Assembly: GCA_030828305.1 (NCBI GenBank)
Contig: JAURCU010000003.1
Location: forward strand, 1-64,000
DNA from: Luteolibacter sp.
GTDB taxonomy: Bacteria > Verrucomicrobiota > Verrucomicrobiia > Verrucomicrobiales > Akkermansiaceae
Length of the DNA: 64,000 nucleotides
Reading direction: 5' to 3'
In this document: positions 9,460 to 20,300 of the stretch, piece after piece
Position numbering within the stretch: the first letter of the stretch is position 1
Layout of the letters: every line of letters begins with the position of its first letter
The notes under the pieces: model-generated
What the model was told of the DNA's origin: nothing
Databases searched by the model: none
What the model saw: only the letters and a program-made list of their open reading frames with translations
Translations under genes and position numbers: made by a program

Positions 9460-9807
9460 TTATGAGAGTTGTCGGGATTTTAGCTGTTTAATCAATTCAA
9501 TGAGCTCAATGGCCTGGGAGGCAGGCATTTTGAGTCTGGGAAAACGTAGCGCAGGCTCGGATGAGATCACCAGCTCACCACTTGCCGGGCTGTAGTGGAT
9601 GTCGCTGCAGCAGGTGAGGGGAACCTGCTCGATGTATTTGCGCCGTGAGATGGCAAACACCACCAGCGTGTGCTCGGTGACGACCAGCCAAAGTGCCTTG
9701 TTGCGCCACCACAGCCCAACGTCGATATAGGTGCGGCTGCGCACCTTGAGGCGGACGCTGCCCGTGTCAATCGAGCTTTCGAGCAGTTGTTGTTCTTTAG
9801 CGTTCAA
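9460..9807 (-). CDS. Small PH-like domain protein of unknown function
   Basis: 115 aa; beta-rich (YIDVGLWWRNKALWLVVTEHTLVVFAISRRKYIEQVPL) then a C-terminal helix; 7 nt from the upstream giant gene. Confidence 0.6.
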   Translation of the reverse strand: MNAKEQQLLESSIDTGSVRLKVRSRTYIDVGLWWRNKALWLVVTEHTLVVFAISRRKYIEQVPLTCCSDIHYSPASGELVISSEPALRFPRLKMPASQAIELIELIKQLKSRQLS

Positions 9808-9814
9808 GTTGTTG

Positions 9815-12800
9815 TTAACGGCGTTTTTTCTGTTGTTCCTTCAGGGCCTCGAGCATTTTTTCACGCAGCGAGTTTTCCTTCTCGATGATATCGGCGAAGG
9901 CGGGGTCGGCGAGGCGACCTCGTGCGTATTTGGCCCACTTGCTGTCGGGGAAGTCGAAAGTCAGCCGGCGGTAGAGCTCGTAAGCCTCGCGCATGCCATC
10001 GCCGCGGCCCCTCCAGTTGTCCTCGGACATCAGGGACACCGCACGCTCGTAGGCGAGCCCCGACCAGTACATGGCCTGAGCCCGAACCGAATTGTCGTCG
10101 TAATCCTCGTGCTCGATGACGATCTTGAATTGATCGATGGCTTGCCCGTATTGATGCGCGCGCATCAGGTTTTGGGCCGCGCGCAGACCGGCGTTGCCGG
10201 CTAGCGGATCGTCGGGAAAGCGCTCCTGCAGTTTGGCAAAGACCATGGAGGCTTTGAGAAATTCGGGATAGCTGAGTTGGTCGAGACGCAGGACTTCGGC
10301 AATGTCTGGCGCCTCTTTGCTTTCACGAAGCGGATCGGCCCTCTCCTTGTATTCCTGACCCTTCTGCTGGAAGTAGCCGCCCAAGCGTGACATCACCATT
10401 GGTATGAGTTCGTCATCGGGATATTTGTAGGCAAGCTTCACATACTCCTCCACGGAGTTCTCAATCTCGCCCATCTTTTCATAGACCAGTGCCGTTTTGT
10501 ACTGGGCCTTGGGTGCGAATTCGCTGTCGGGCCAGTCGGTGGGGATCTTCGAGAAGCGGGCCAGAGCGTCCTGATACATTGGCAGCTTGGCATCGTCGTT
10601 TTTGGCGAGGTCGGCGAATTCCTGTGCGAGGTTACCCAACAGGTATTCGGCGTGGGCCTTTAGGCTCTCGTCCTTGTGGGTGGCCAGTGCTTCGGAAAGC
10701 AGCTTTCGGGCCTGGCCGATCTCGCGGCGGGCCAGACTCTCCTTCTCCATCTCGCGGTGTTTTTTGGCGAGTTCGAAGTAACATTCCGCGAGGGTGAAGC
10801 TGGTGCGTACGGCCATCTCATCCCCGGTGAAGCGCTTGCTGAAGGGTTCGATCAAGCCGTTGGCACCCTTCTTGACGGTCACTTCATGCGATTGGTCCAT
10901 GTAACTGATGGTGATGGTTTCTCCATAACGGACCGGGAAGCCGTTGAGTTCGACCGGCGGCAGCTTGGCGGGAATGGTTTCGTCAGCGTAGGCGATGGTG
11001 AAAGAAGACTTGAAAACACCGGAATGGGGTTCGGTTTCTTGGAGGGTGTAATCTGCCTTGGCTCCGCTTGAGCCTTGGAGTTGCACCTGCACTTTGTCCT
11101 GGATGGGGCTCTGGTCGAGGCCGGGAGCGATCATGCGCAGATAAACCTTCTCGCCAACGTAGGCGGTGAAGAGGTGATCGCGGTAACCCCCATCCATGAT
11201 ATCGAGCATGGCGTTGGCGCCGACGCTGAAGGTGACCTCTTTCCAGTGAACCTTGTCCTGGGGGTCTTGCCAGGGAAAGCCGATGTGGACAATGTCACCC
11301 GCCTTGACCGCCAGGGCATCGGGTATGGAGGAGTCTGGAAGTTCGTCAGCGGAGGAATCGGCGAAGCTGCGCTTGGGTGGATCACCGAGGGCAAGCGGCA
11401 CGCTGATTTTGAAGCGGCCCTCCTCCAGAGCCGGCAGGCGGGTCGGAGCGACGGGGCCATTGGCCAGGCGGTAGCCTTCTGGTGCCCTTTGTTCGCCACG
11501 GCCAAGGGAGGCCTTGATCTTAAGAGTTCCGGGCACGGTCACGCTGAACTCATTGCCCTCGAGCTTGGCAGCTTTGCGGGCGGCATCGGTCTGGACATAG
11601 GCGTTGATCGTGCTACTGCCGGCCAGCGCCATGTGCGGCATGATGATGTCGAGGTTGAGGGTGCCGCCGATAATACCACCCAAGTTGGCCTGATCGAGTT
11701 GCTCGGTGGGCACGTGGATGTAGGAGAGACTGCGTCGCTCGGTGACGAGTTCGGGGCCGGAGCCGCGCTTGTCGCGGGCGCTTGGAGCGGAGCGGTCCTC
11801 GGTGGGTTCGCGTTTGGGTTCGGGTAGGGCCTCGCTGGCGATGTTATAGGCCTCAAACTCTGGAGTGGCGTAGAGCGCGTGGCTGATGGTTGTGCTGCGA
11901 TCAGTTGGAATGCCGGGCTCGAGGTTTTCGGTATCGCGGTAGGTGGCAGTCAGAGTGCCTCCGGCACGGATCTTGATTTCCGATGAGCGGGAAGGCTCGC
12001 CTTCCACCGGGAAGACTCGGCCAATGAAGACCCCGCTGTGATTTTCGGTTTCGAGTGCCTTGATGGTGCGCGGCTCGCTTTCCTGACTGGATACCGAAAA
12101 CTCCACGGTGTCACGTTGCGCAGTGGCATCAAGGTCGGCGTCTTCGATTACGATGGCGATCGCGTCATCGAGACGGAATCGGCGGATCGGCTCGAGCACC
12201 AACACGCGCTCTCCCTCCTTATTCATTTCGTAATTGAGAAAAGAGGCGGTCAAAGTGCCGGTGTTATAGGCCACGCCCAGGCTTTTTTGGTGGCGGTTGC
12301 GCTTGGGAGTGGCAGATACGGGGTCCTCGTAGCGCACGGTGATGGTGTCACCGGGAAGGACTTCGAGTTGCAGGTTCTGGCGCAGGCTCTGGTAGTCCTG
12401 TTCGACAGGTAGCAGGGTTTCTCCGGCGCGGTCGTCGAGGGTCAGTTTACGAATTGAGGGGGCAAGTCCCTCGAAGCCTAGGATGACCAAACGCACCATC
12501 CGGGCATTGCTGTGTTCTCCAAATTCGATATCGAGTTTATTGCCGCTCTCGGTGATGGTGGCGGGTTGGGGTAGTTGCTTTCGGGCTTCCTCAGGGAACT
12601 TGGTGATGTCGAACATGGAGGAAGGGCATTCGATCATCTCTTGCTTGCCGACCTGATCCTGCAACAGCTTGATTTCGGATTTTTCGAACTTGTCGCGTGC
12701 CATGTGGCACCACACCTCGATGGTGTGAAGGCCGGGAGCCAATTCGCGGGTGATGGTCAGCGGATCCTCCTGGTCATTGGCGGCAGGTTGGCCATCGATT

Positions 12801-15800
12801 AGCAAGATGGTGCTGTGCTTGCCGTCCTTGTCCAGAAGCGGCAGGCCCTCAAGTTTGAAGCTGCGAACGGCAATCTGCGGTTGGTAAAAGATAGCCCGGA
12901 AACGGAACAGACCGCTGTAGCCAGGATGCCCAGTGTTTACCAGTGGCAGTTTGTCCTGACCGAGGTGGGTGACATGGGCCGAGAGGTAGTTGATACCTTT
13001 TCTCATTGAGCCCACTTCCATCTTTTCGCGCCATTCATTGGGCAGGTTGCGGTCATTGGCAGCTTCGAAGGGTAGGGCGTTGGCACCGAAGGTTGGAAAA
13101 GAGCTTATCTGCGGCCTTCCGTCCCAGGGAGCGGGCTCGGCAGGGAAGCGGGCGACACTCTCCCATTGCTTGCCGTTCATCGAAGTTTGCAGCACGAAGC
13201 GGCTCAGGGACTGCTCGCTCTCGCCTGTGATCAGACTCATCGACTTGAGGGGCACGTTGTCATTGAGGTCGACTCCGAAGGTGCGGACCTTGTCGGGTTC
13301 GCCGACCTCAGCCTGCCAGCCCGGATAGTTTTCTCTGCTAATTGCCATGTTGGGGTCGCGTCCAGCCGTGCTCTCCGAAGCAAAGGCGATGGCCTGGGCG
13401 GGGGCGGTGGGCACTTCCGCCTGGAACTCGCCGGAAAATTCCGAAGTTTCCCTGAGGGTTAGCTTGCGAATCGAGTCTCCGCTGCTCGCCAGCAACTCGA
13501 CGCTGATTTCATCAATACCCGCAGTGGTGCTGCGATCGGCATCGATCACACGCATGTAGACGTTGTTGCCCGGCCTGACCGAGCGTAGGCCGAGAGCCTT
13601 CTGTGCGGTGGATAGTCCAAGTTCATCGATGTTGAGTTGGCGCTCACCTTCACGGGCCGGGAAGCTACCCGCGGTCAGGGCGAGTTGGGCGTCGGAGGCG
13701 ACCTCAATGATGGTGTCCGGGTCGTCGGGGAGGTCCTCCATGCGGTCGCGGAAACGCTTGGAGTAGCCATAGGTGATTTCATCCACACCGAGTACTTGCA
13801 ATACCTTGTCGCCTTTGCGGGGTGCTCCCAGTTCGGTGACGATTTCAGCGCGAAACTTCTCCTTGCTGTCACCGAAGGGGTGGAGCAGCAAGCGCTCGAC
13901 GTCACCTGATTTGGTGCGAACCTCGACCTCAATGTCGGCACCGAGACCGGAAACCTGTAGCGAGGGGTCGCGGAGGTTGATCTTGAGAGCTTCTCCCGGA
14001 ACGAGAACGGTCTCATCCTGGGAGGGCCCGAGTTCAATTTCACTGGCTTCCACCAGCTTGCGCATTTGGTAGTGGATCTTGCCGCGTAGGAGGAGGGCAT
14101 CCGGATGCTTGGGTTCGCGGCGAAGCACGGCTTCGAGTTCCTCGAGTGCCTCGGTGAAATTCTCTTGCTCCATGAGAACTTCAGCCTTGGCGTAATGAAT
14201 GCGTATCCGGAAGTCGGGGTTACGCAAGCGGATGAGCTTGTCGAGTTCATCAAGGGCGGCGCTGTAGTTCTTGGAGGCCATGTCAACGCGCACCGAACCG
14301 AGGGCGGCACGAAGGTGCATTTCACTGCCGCGGTATTCGGCGGCATCGGCCACCCGGCGGTAAAGTGCGCGAGCGGTGGGTAGGGCACCCTTGCGGAAGG
14401 CAAGGTCGGCGTAGGAAACGCGCAGTGAGGCATCCTGTTGGGCATTAAAGGTGCCCTCTGCATTGCGCGACCAGAGGGTGAGCTGCTTGACGAGTTCCTC
14501 GGACTTGTCTTGGGTCTCGCTGCGGACACTGCGTTCGAGTAGCCACAGACCGTATTCGGGTGTGAGGCTGGTAATGACTTGCGGCAGTTTCTCGCGATGC
14601 TTGGTGTAGAGCTCCCAGGAGGTTTCGAGGTTACCCAGGATGTATTCGGAATGAGAGCGGTAGATGGGATAGGTCGGGTCGCTCTCATCCACGGGGATTT
14701 CGATGGCGCCGATCTCGGCGGCAGCAATTCCAGCGCTTTGGCGCACGTTATCCCAAACTACCCTGAATGGGGGGTGGTCGGAGTTCGATAAGATTACGGA
14801 GACTGGAGAGCGTTGAGCGCAGCGCGTGAGGGTGGCGACCACCGAATAGTGGCCTGCCTCCATGGCCTTGCTGATGCATTTGTTGAGAGCCTGCGCGCCT
14901 GGCATCGTACGGCTGTCATCGGTGGCATCTGCTGATCTCCAGAGGCCCGCGGCGTGGGCTTCGATGGCGGGCACATCACCACCCTTGGTGAATTCATCGG
15001 CCATGCGGACCACCAGGGCTTCATAGCCTTGTCCCGCCGGGTAGCTGCCAATGGGCGCGAGCTCGTGGAATAGTGAAATGACGCGCTCGCGGGTTGCAGG
15101 TGACCAATGTTCGAGTTTTGCGACCGCTTGCAGGCCGATCACAGTCACAGGTCGATCATTTGCGCGAGCGCGGGCAGTGACCGCTTCCAGTGCCTGCTCG
15201 ACTTGTGAAGGGTCAGGCTTCTCACCCAACGCAAGCAACTCGCGGCTGATGGTGGCCGGGTGATTTGGGTCACCTTGATGGGAGACGGCAAGGGAGCCGA
15301 AAATTTCGGGGTGGCCGGCGAGTCGGCGATAGGCCACAGATAACTTGGCGTAGGCGGGAGACCTTGCCAGCCCCTTCATGAAATTGCGATTCTCGGGTTT
15401 CTTGGAATCCACGCAATGCAACCACGCGGATAGAACAGGCTTGGAGATTTCCGAGTTCATCTGGCCCTTGAGCATGCCGGCGAGGTGGTCGGCGAAGGCC
15501 GGAAGTTGCTTGATCAAGTGAGCTCTGCCCCAGCGCTGCCAGTTGTCGCTGAATTCACTGCCGGTGTGCAGAATGGCGTAGCGTTGCCCGCCAAAAAATG
15601 AGTTGGCGGCAGCTCTTTGAAATAGCGCCAGTCCGTCTCCCATGAGGCCGGTGGACATGGTCTTGAAAAATTCCTCGCGCTCCCGGTCGCTGGCGTTCTT
15701 GAACAATTCATCCCAGAGAGCCAGAGCCCCGGGGATGGAAGGATTGTTGGAGGAGAGATCCTTGTAGAGTTCGTTGAAGGCCTGTTGACGCAGCTTGGGA

Positions 15801-17233
15801 TTGGCATTCTTGGTGACCTGCCCCGAGAGTTTCTGGTAGCTGGCAGCGAACTTGTCGTGCTTCTTGAGCATGTCCTCGTATTTGCCAACTCGCTCAAACC
15901 ATGGGTTATGCCACAGGCCATGGGTAGCTGCCTTGATGTCATTGAAGCGCCAGGCTTCGGATTTGACCATTTGCTCGGTGGCATCGGTGAACTTCTTGAT
16001 GCCACTGGCCATGATGCGTATAACCGCGGCTTCAGTGTGGGGATTGCGGGCCAGGTTTGGGGCCATTTTCCTGGCTTCTTCAATGGTGATCTCGGCATCG
16101 ATAAAAGAAGTGGCCGGAGCGTTCAGGCTATTGAAGACTTCTGGCATGAGCGGCACCAGCGCCCGGAGTTCGGCACGGCTGAACATGTGGTCGCTGGCCC
16201 GGCGGCTGCGTGCGACTGCCACTGTGAGCCCAAGGATCTCACGTGCCTGATCGGCAGTCAGCTTGGGCAGAGCTGCGAGGATGGGCGCGGCCTTCTCGGC
16301 ACGGCGTGTGGCGACAAAGCGGTCGAATGTGGGTGTGTCTCCCTGGTTGTAATGCATCCAGCCCTTGATCACGGCGATAGAGCCTTCGTATGGCTGGGCC
16401 ACGACAAGCGCGTTGGCCGACTGGATGCCGGTGGTGAGGATGGTCTCAGGGATCTCTTTGCGGTTGGAAACGCGCTCGGCCATCATCTTGCTGAGTGGGA
16501 CGATTTCCTTCACCCAAGCGACGCGTGCCTTATCGATGGCTGTGGCGCGCCTGGCTGCGGCCAACTTGTCGAGAGCCTCGAACAGGTCCTTGTCACCGAA
16601 TTGGTAGGTTTCCAGAGAGGCGTGAAGAGCGTTGAGGTGGCGCTGATAAGGCCCGATAGGATCATTGGTATTGAGTATGAGGGCCAGTCTCTCTGCCATT
16701 GCGGGCAGGTCGTTGCGGGAACGGGCTTGATCGAGGAACCAATGATCAAACTTTCTGGCATCTCCATAGCCACGCAAACGTCCGCCATCCTCGCGCATCA
16801 TCAGGTAGGCTGTTGCGGGAGTGTCCAGTTGGTTGATCAACAAGCGGTAGGTTTTGGGAACCACCTCGTTGAGTTGGGCAGGGTTGGTTTTAGGATTTTG
16901 AATGAGCTTGCGCAAGAAGCCGGCGGCGGCGGTCCACTCGCCAGCACGCTCGGCCACCATGCCCGCATGGTAGTTGAGATTGGGGGATGCATCGGGCTGC
17001 TTGGCCAACCAAGCTTTGGTGGCTGCATAGGCCCTTGCTGAGCGATTCTCCTTGAGGCCCTGCTGAAGCACACGCAGGACAACGGTCTCGTTCTGGTCGG
17101 CCGCCATGTCGAATTCTGCGATTCGGTCATCAAGTGGGGTGGCGATGGCCGAAAAAGGTGCCAGAATCCAGACCAGCGAAGCTGAGAGCGCGCAGAGGAA
17201 TTTGGATGAAGATGACATTTGGTGGGGTGTCAT
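9815..17233 (-). CDS. Giant secreted TPR-like / beta-module protein (2472 aa)
   Basis: Continuous ORF with signal peptide; N-terminal helical repeats, at least three D-x-D...ET-(3)-SG-x-F modules, C-terminal TPR (QYKTALVYEKMGEIENSVEEYVKLAYKYPDDE). Confidence 0.88.
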   Translation of the reverse strand: MTPHQMSSSSKFLCALSASLVWILAPFSAIATPLDDRIAEFDMAADQNETVVLRVLQQGLKENRSARAYAATKAWLAKQPDASPNLNYHAGMVAERAGEWTAAAGFLRKLIQNPKTNPAQLNEVVPKTYRLLINQLDTPATAYLMMREDGGRLRGYGDARKFDHWFLDQARSRNDLPAMAERLALILNTNDPIGPYQRHLNALHASLETYQFGDKDLFEALDKLAAARRATAIDKARVAWVKEIVPLSKMMAERVSNRKEIPETILTTGIQSANALVVAQPYEGSIAVIKGWMHYNQGDTPTFDRFVATRRAEKAAPILAALPKLTADQAREILGLTVAVARSRRASDHMFSRAELRALVPLMPEVFNSLNAPATSFIDAEITIEEARKMAPNLARNPHTEAAVIRIMASGIKKFTDATEQMVKSEAWRFNDIKAATHGLWHNPWFERVGKYEDMLKKHDKFAASYQKLSGQVTKNANPKLRQQAFNELYKDLSSNNPSIPGALALWDELFKNASDREREEFFKTMSTGLMGDGLALFQRAAANSFFGGQRYAILHTGSEFSDNWQRWGRAHLIKQLPAFADHLAGMLKGQMNSEISKPVLSAWLHCVDSKKPENRNFMKGLARSPAYAKLSVAYRRLAGHPEIFGSLAVSHQGDPNHPATISRELLALGEKPDPSQVEQALEAVTARARANDRPVTVIGLQAVAKLEHWSPATRERVISLFHELAPIGSYPAGQGYEALVVRMADEFTKGGDVPAIEAHAAGLWRSADATDDSRTMPGAQALNKCISKAMEAGHYSVVATLTRCAQRSPVSVILSNSDHPPFRVVWDNVRQSAGIAAAEIGAIEIPVDESDPTYPIYRSHSEYILGNLETSWELYTKHREKLPQVITSLTPEYGLWLLERSVRSETQDKSEELVKQLTLWSRNAEGTFNAQQDASLRVSYADLAFRKGALPTARALYRRVADAAEYRGSEMHLRAALGSVRVDMASKNYSAALDELDKLIRLRNPDFRIRIHYAKAEVLMEQENFTEALEELEAVLRREPKHPDALLLRGKIHYQMRKLVEASEIELGPSQDETVLVPGEALKINLRDPSLQVSGLGADIEVEVRTKSGDVERLLLHPFGDSKEKFRAEIVTELGAPRKGDKVLQVLGVDEITYGYSKRFRDRMEDLPDDPDTIIEVASDAQLALTAGSFPAREGERQLNIDELGLSTAQKALGLRSVRPGNNVYMRVIDADRSTTAGIDEISVELLASSGDSIRKLTLRETSEFSGEFQAEVPTAPAQAIAFASESTAGRDPNMAISRENYPGWQAEVGEPDKVRTFGVDLNDNVPLKSMSLITGESEQSLSRFVLQTSMNGKQWESVARFPAEPAPWDGRPQISSFPTFGANALPFEAANDRNLPNEWREKMEVGSMRKGINYLSAHVTHLGQDKLPLVNTGHPGYSGLFRFRAIFYQPQIAVRSFKLEGLPLLDKDGKHSTILLIDGQPAANDQEDPLTITRELAPGLHTIEVWCHMARDKFEKSEIKLLQDQVGKQEMIECPSSMFDITKFPEEARKQLPQPATITESGNKLDIEFGEHSNARMVRLVILGFEGLAPSIRKLTLDDRAGETLLPVEQDYQSLRQNLQLEVLPGDTITVRYEDPVSATPKRNRHQKSLGVAYNTGTLTASFLNYEMNKEGERVLVLEPIRRFRLDDAIAIVIEDADLDATAQRDTVEFSVSSQESEPRTIKALETENHSGVFIGRVFPVEGEPSRSSEIKIRAGGTLTATYRDTENLEPGIPTDRSTTISHALYATPEFEAYNIASEALPEPKREPTEDRSAPSARDKRGSGPELVTERRSLSYIHVPTEQLDQANLGGIIGGTLNLDIIMPHMALAGSSTINAYVQTDAARKAAKLEGNEFSVTVPGTLKIKASLGRGEQRAPEGYRLANGPVAPTRLPALEEGRFKISVPLALGDPPKRSFADSSADELPDSSIPDALAVKAGDIVHIGFPWQDPQDKVHWKEVTFSVGANAMLDIMDGGYRDHLFTAYVGEKVYLRMIAPGLDQSPIQDKVQVQLQGSSGAKADYTLQETEPHSGVFKSSFTIAYADETIPAKLPPVELNGFPVRYGETITISYMDQSHEVTVKKGANGLIEPFSKRFTGDEMAVRTSFTLAECYFELAKKHREMEKESLARREIGQARKLLSEALATHKDESLKAHAEYLLGNLAQEFADLAKNDDAKLPMYQDALARFSKIPTDWPDSEFAPKAQYKTALVYEKMGEIENSVEEYVKLAYKYPDDELIPMVMSRLGGYFQQKGQEYKERADPLRESKEAPDIAEVLRLDQLSYPEFLKASMVFAKLQERFPDDPLAGNAGLRAAQNLMRAHQYGQAIDQFKIVIEHEDYDDNSVRAQAMYWSGLAYERAVSLMSEDNWRGRGDGMREAYELYRRLTFDFPDSKWAKYARGRLADPAFADIIEKENSLREKMLEALKEQQKKRR

Positions 17234-17337
17234 GAGTGTGAGTGCAGTTCATGAAACGCAATCGCAATGCGGCGGCGTCTTTGAGATGGGTTGGTGAGTG
17301 TTCGTTTACGTTTAACGACCGCTGGGTGGTGGGTGGG

Positions 17338-20300
17338 TCAGCGCCCAGATTCAAGGCGTTCGATTTCGAGCTTTTCCTCAAGATTTAGAAGACGCTCTTC
17401 GGAGAGTTTCGCGCGGGCATAACCGGCCCACTTGCTTTCGGGGAAGTCGTAGGTCAGACGCTTGTATGCAGAATAGGCGGCCATCTCCATGCGGATCTCC
17501 TGATAGCACATGCCGCTCCAGAAGAGGCCGGCAGCGCGTTCTTCGGGCCCGTCGTAACTTTCTTCATCAATCACGCGCTTGAACATGGCGATGGCTTCAC
17601 GCCACTTCTTGGCACGCATGAATGCTTGTCCAGCCTGGATGCCGGCACGGCCAGCGAGACGGTTGTCTGGGAAGCGCTCCTGAAGGCGACCGAAGATGGT
17701 CGCAGTTTTGATGTATTCCTTCTCGGCGAGTTTCTGCAGAACCTCGCCCTGAAAAACGGCGTCCTTGTCTTGCTCTCCACGGGCCAGAAGCGGTTTGGCT
17801 TCAGCTTCGTAGGCGGCCGCCTTCTTGAGGAAGTGGCTACCCAGTTTCCCCATGGAGGTGGCGAGGTATTCCGAGTCCGGATACTTGTAGGCAAGCTTGA
17901 CATATTCCTGGGCAGCAATCTCGGGTTCGCCGAGTTTTTCGTAAACCGTGGCAATTCGGTATTGCGCGCGTGAGGCATGAAGGCTGTTGGGGTAGGTGCC
18001 GGTCACGTTCATGAAACGCGAGAGTGCGGCACGCAAGCGGGTCTCCTTGATCTCGGGGTCGCTTGCCGCATCGGCTTCCTCCAAGGTGAGCGTGCCCAAG
18101 AGGTATTCGGCGTGTGCCCTGGTGTCGGCCTCGGTGAATTGGTCCATGGCCTTGGAGAGCAGGAGTTTGGCACTGGCATACTCGAGTTCGGACTTTTGCT
18201 TCTGACCCAACAGGCGGTGGCGTTTGGCCATCTCGAGGTAGGCTTCGGCCAGCGAGAACTGGGTGCGCATGGCGACCACCTCATCCTCGTACTGCTTGGA
18301 GAAGGGGGCGATCATGCCATCGGCACCCTTGCTGATGGAGACCTGTAGGACATCCGTGTTGATGCCATTACGATCGGTGTAGCGGGCGGCCACGGTGTCG
18401 CCATAAGTAACGGGGAAGCCTTCGGCGGCCACATCGAGAATCTCGGGAAGGGTTGATGGGTCTTTGGCGTAGCTGAGTTTCACGGACTGCTTGAAGATGC
18501 CGGTGTGCGGGCCGGTCTCATTAAGAATCACCATGTATTTGGCGCCGGATTTGGCCTGCATCAGAACGTTGGTGGTGTCGTGTTCATCGCTGACATTTGC
18601 ACCGAGGTCGACCACGCGCAGGTTGAGATATTCACCGGCGTAGGCAGCGGTGATGTTATCGCGGTAGTCTTCGGTCATGATGTCGAAGGCTGGGTGGGTG
18701 GTGGCTTTGGCAGTGGTGGTCAGCCATTTCACCTGGCCTGACTTGTCGGTGTATTTGAAGCCGATGTGGATGATCTCACCGGGCTTCACCACCAATGAGT
18801 TGGAACCGGCAACGACTTGAGAGGCGCTGCGGGAGTCTGCGTTGAGAATGTTGAGTTCCTTGACCTCTTCGATGGTGAGCACCCCGTATTCGGGGAGCAC
18901 GCCTGGAATCAGCGCCAGTGCTGTGAAGAAGCGGTCGTATTGCGGTTCGCTCTTGTTGCCGCCGCGAGTGCTTGTGGTTACGGAAGCCGGCACATTGGCT
19001 GTGTAGCTCTGCAGCGTGGGAGTGCTGAAATAATGATGCAGTCCCATACCGCTGATTGAGGAGAGGTCGGCATTTAGTTGGATGGTGCCAGGCACCGAGG
19101 TATCAAAGGGGCCAGAGACAGCGCCCGCAGCCTTGCGGCCGGATTCGGTCTGGGCATAGATCTGAATCTTGGAGTTCATGCCCAGCGCGTATTGCGGGGC
19201 GACGACTTCCACAAACATCGGCTGACCCAGCACCGCGGTCGCGGCATCGTTGAGTTTTTCTGCCGGTGTCGGTGTGTGGTTGATTTGCCATCGGGTGAGG
19301 ATGCGCTCACTGGGTGCGCGCGGATTGTCGACGTCGAAAGTGCTGTAGGGTTCGAAGCCTTGGTGTAGTGTGCGCAGGGGGGCAGTTTGGCCCTCTTCCA
19401 GCGGTTGCCAGGGACCGACTTCTGCATTGCTGACGATGAACCCGGGCTCAACGAACTTCGCATGACCGATTTGAGTGATGCGCTCGGCGGGAACACCCGG
19501 TCTGTTGTTTTCCGCGTCGATGTAGCTGGCGGTGAGGGTGCCACCGACGGCAACCTGAATCTGCCCCTCTTTCGGAGTGCCGGTGACCGGAACAATGCGT
19601 AGTTTGAAGGTGCCGGTGGAGTCACCTGTTTCTGTGGCGGTCATGGTGACTTTCTGGCTGCCGTTGTCGAGGGTGACCTCAATGGTGTCGGGCTGCACGG
19701 TGCTGTCCATGTCGGCATCGTTGACGGCGATGTCCAGAGGCTTACCGTGCTCGAAGCGGATCAGCTTCTCGAAGTAAGGCTTCATCTCTCCACTTCCGCC
19801 ATCGAGTCTGGGCTCCATATCGGCAAAGGCGATGCTGGCATCGGTGAACGACACGTTGAGAAAACGCTCAAGTCGTTGTTTGGCGGGGGTGACGAAGCGG
19901 TCGTCGCGGTATCGGACGTAGATGCGGTCGCCGGTGAGAATTTCGAGAGTGTTGTTTTTGTTGAGCTCGGCGTAGTCCTCGGCAATCGGAAGCACGACCC
20001 CACCGTCTGGCTGATTGAGGGTGATCTTGTTGATTTCAGGGACAGGGCCTTCGGTCTTGATGGGCACCAGGCGGATCAGGCGAGCCTTCGAGTTCTTGGC
20101 GAAGTTCACATCGAAACTGGTTGCGTCATCATTGGCGGTGATGGTGGCCGGGCCATTGCGATGGTCCATGCTGGAAGCAGGGAAGGTCGTGGGATCGAAG
20201 AAGGAGTCGGTGACTTCGGCCCAGCCCTCAGGATCTTCGGTATTGGCGTAGAGTTTCACGTTGCGACCGAAGCCGATCATGCAATCCCAGCCGGTGGCCC

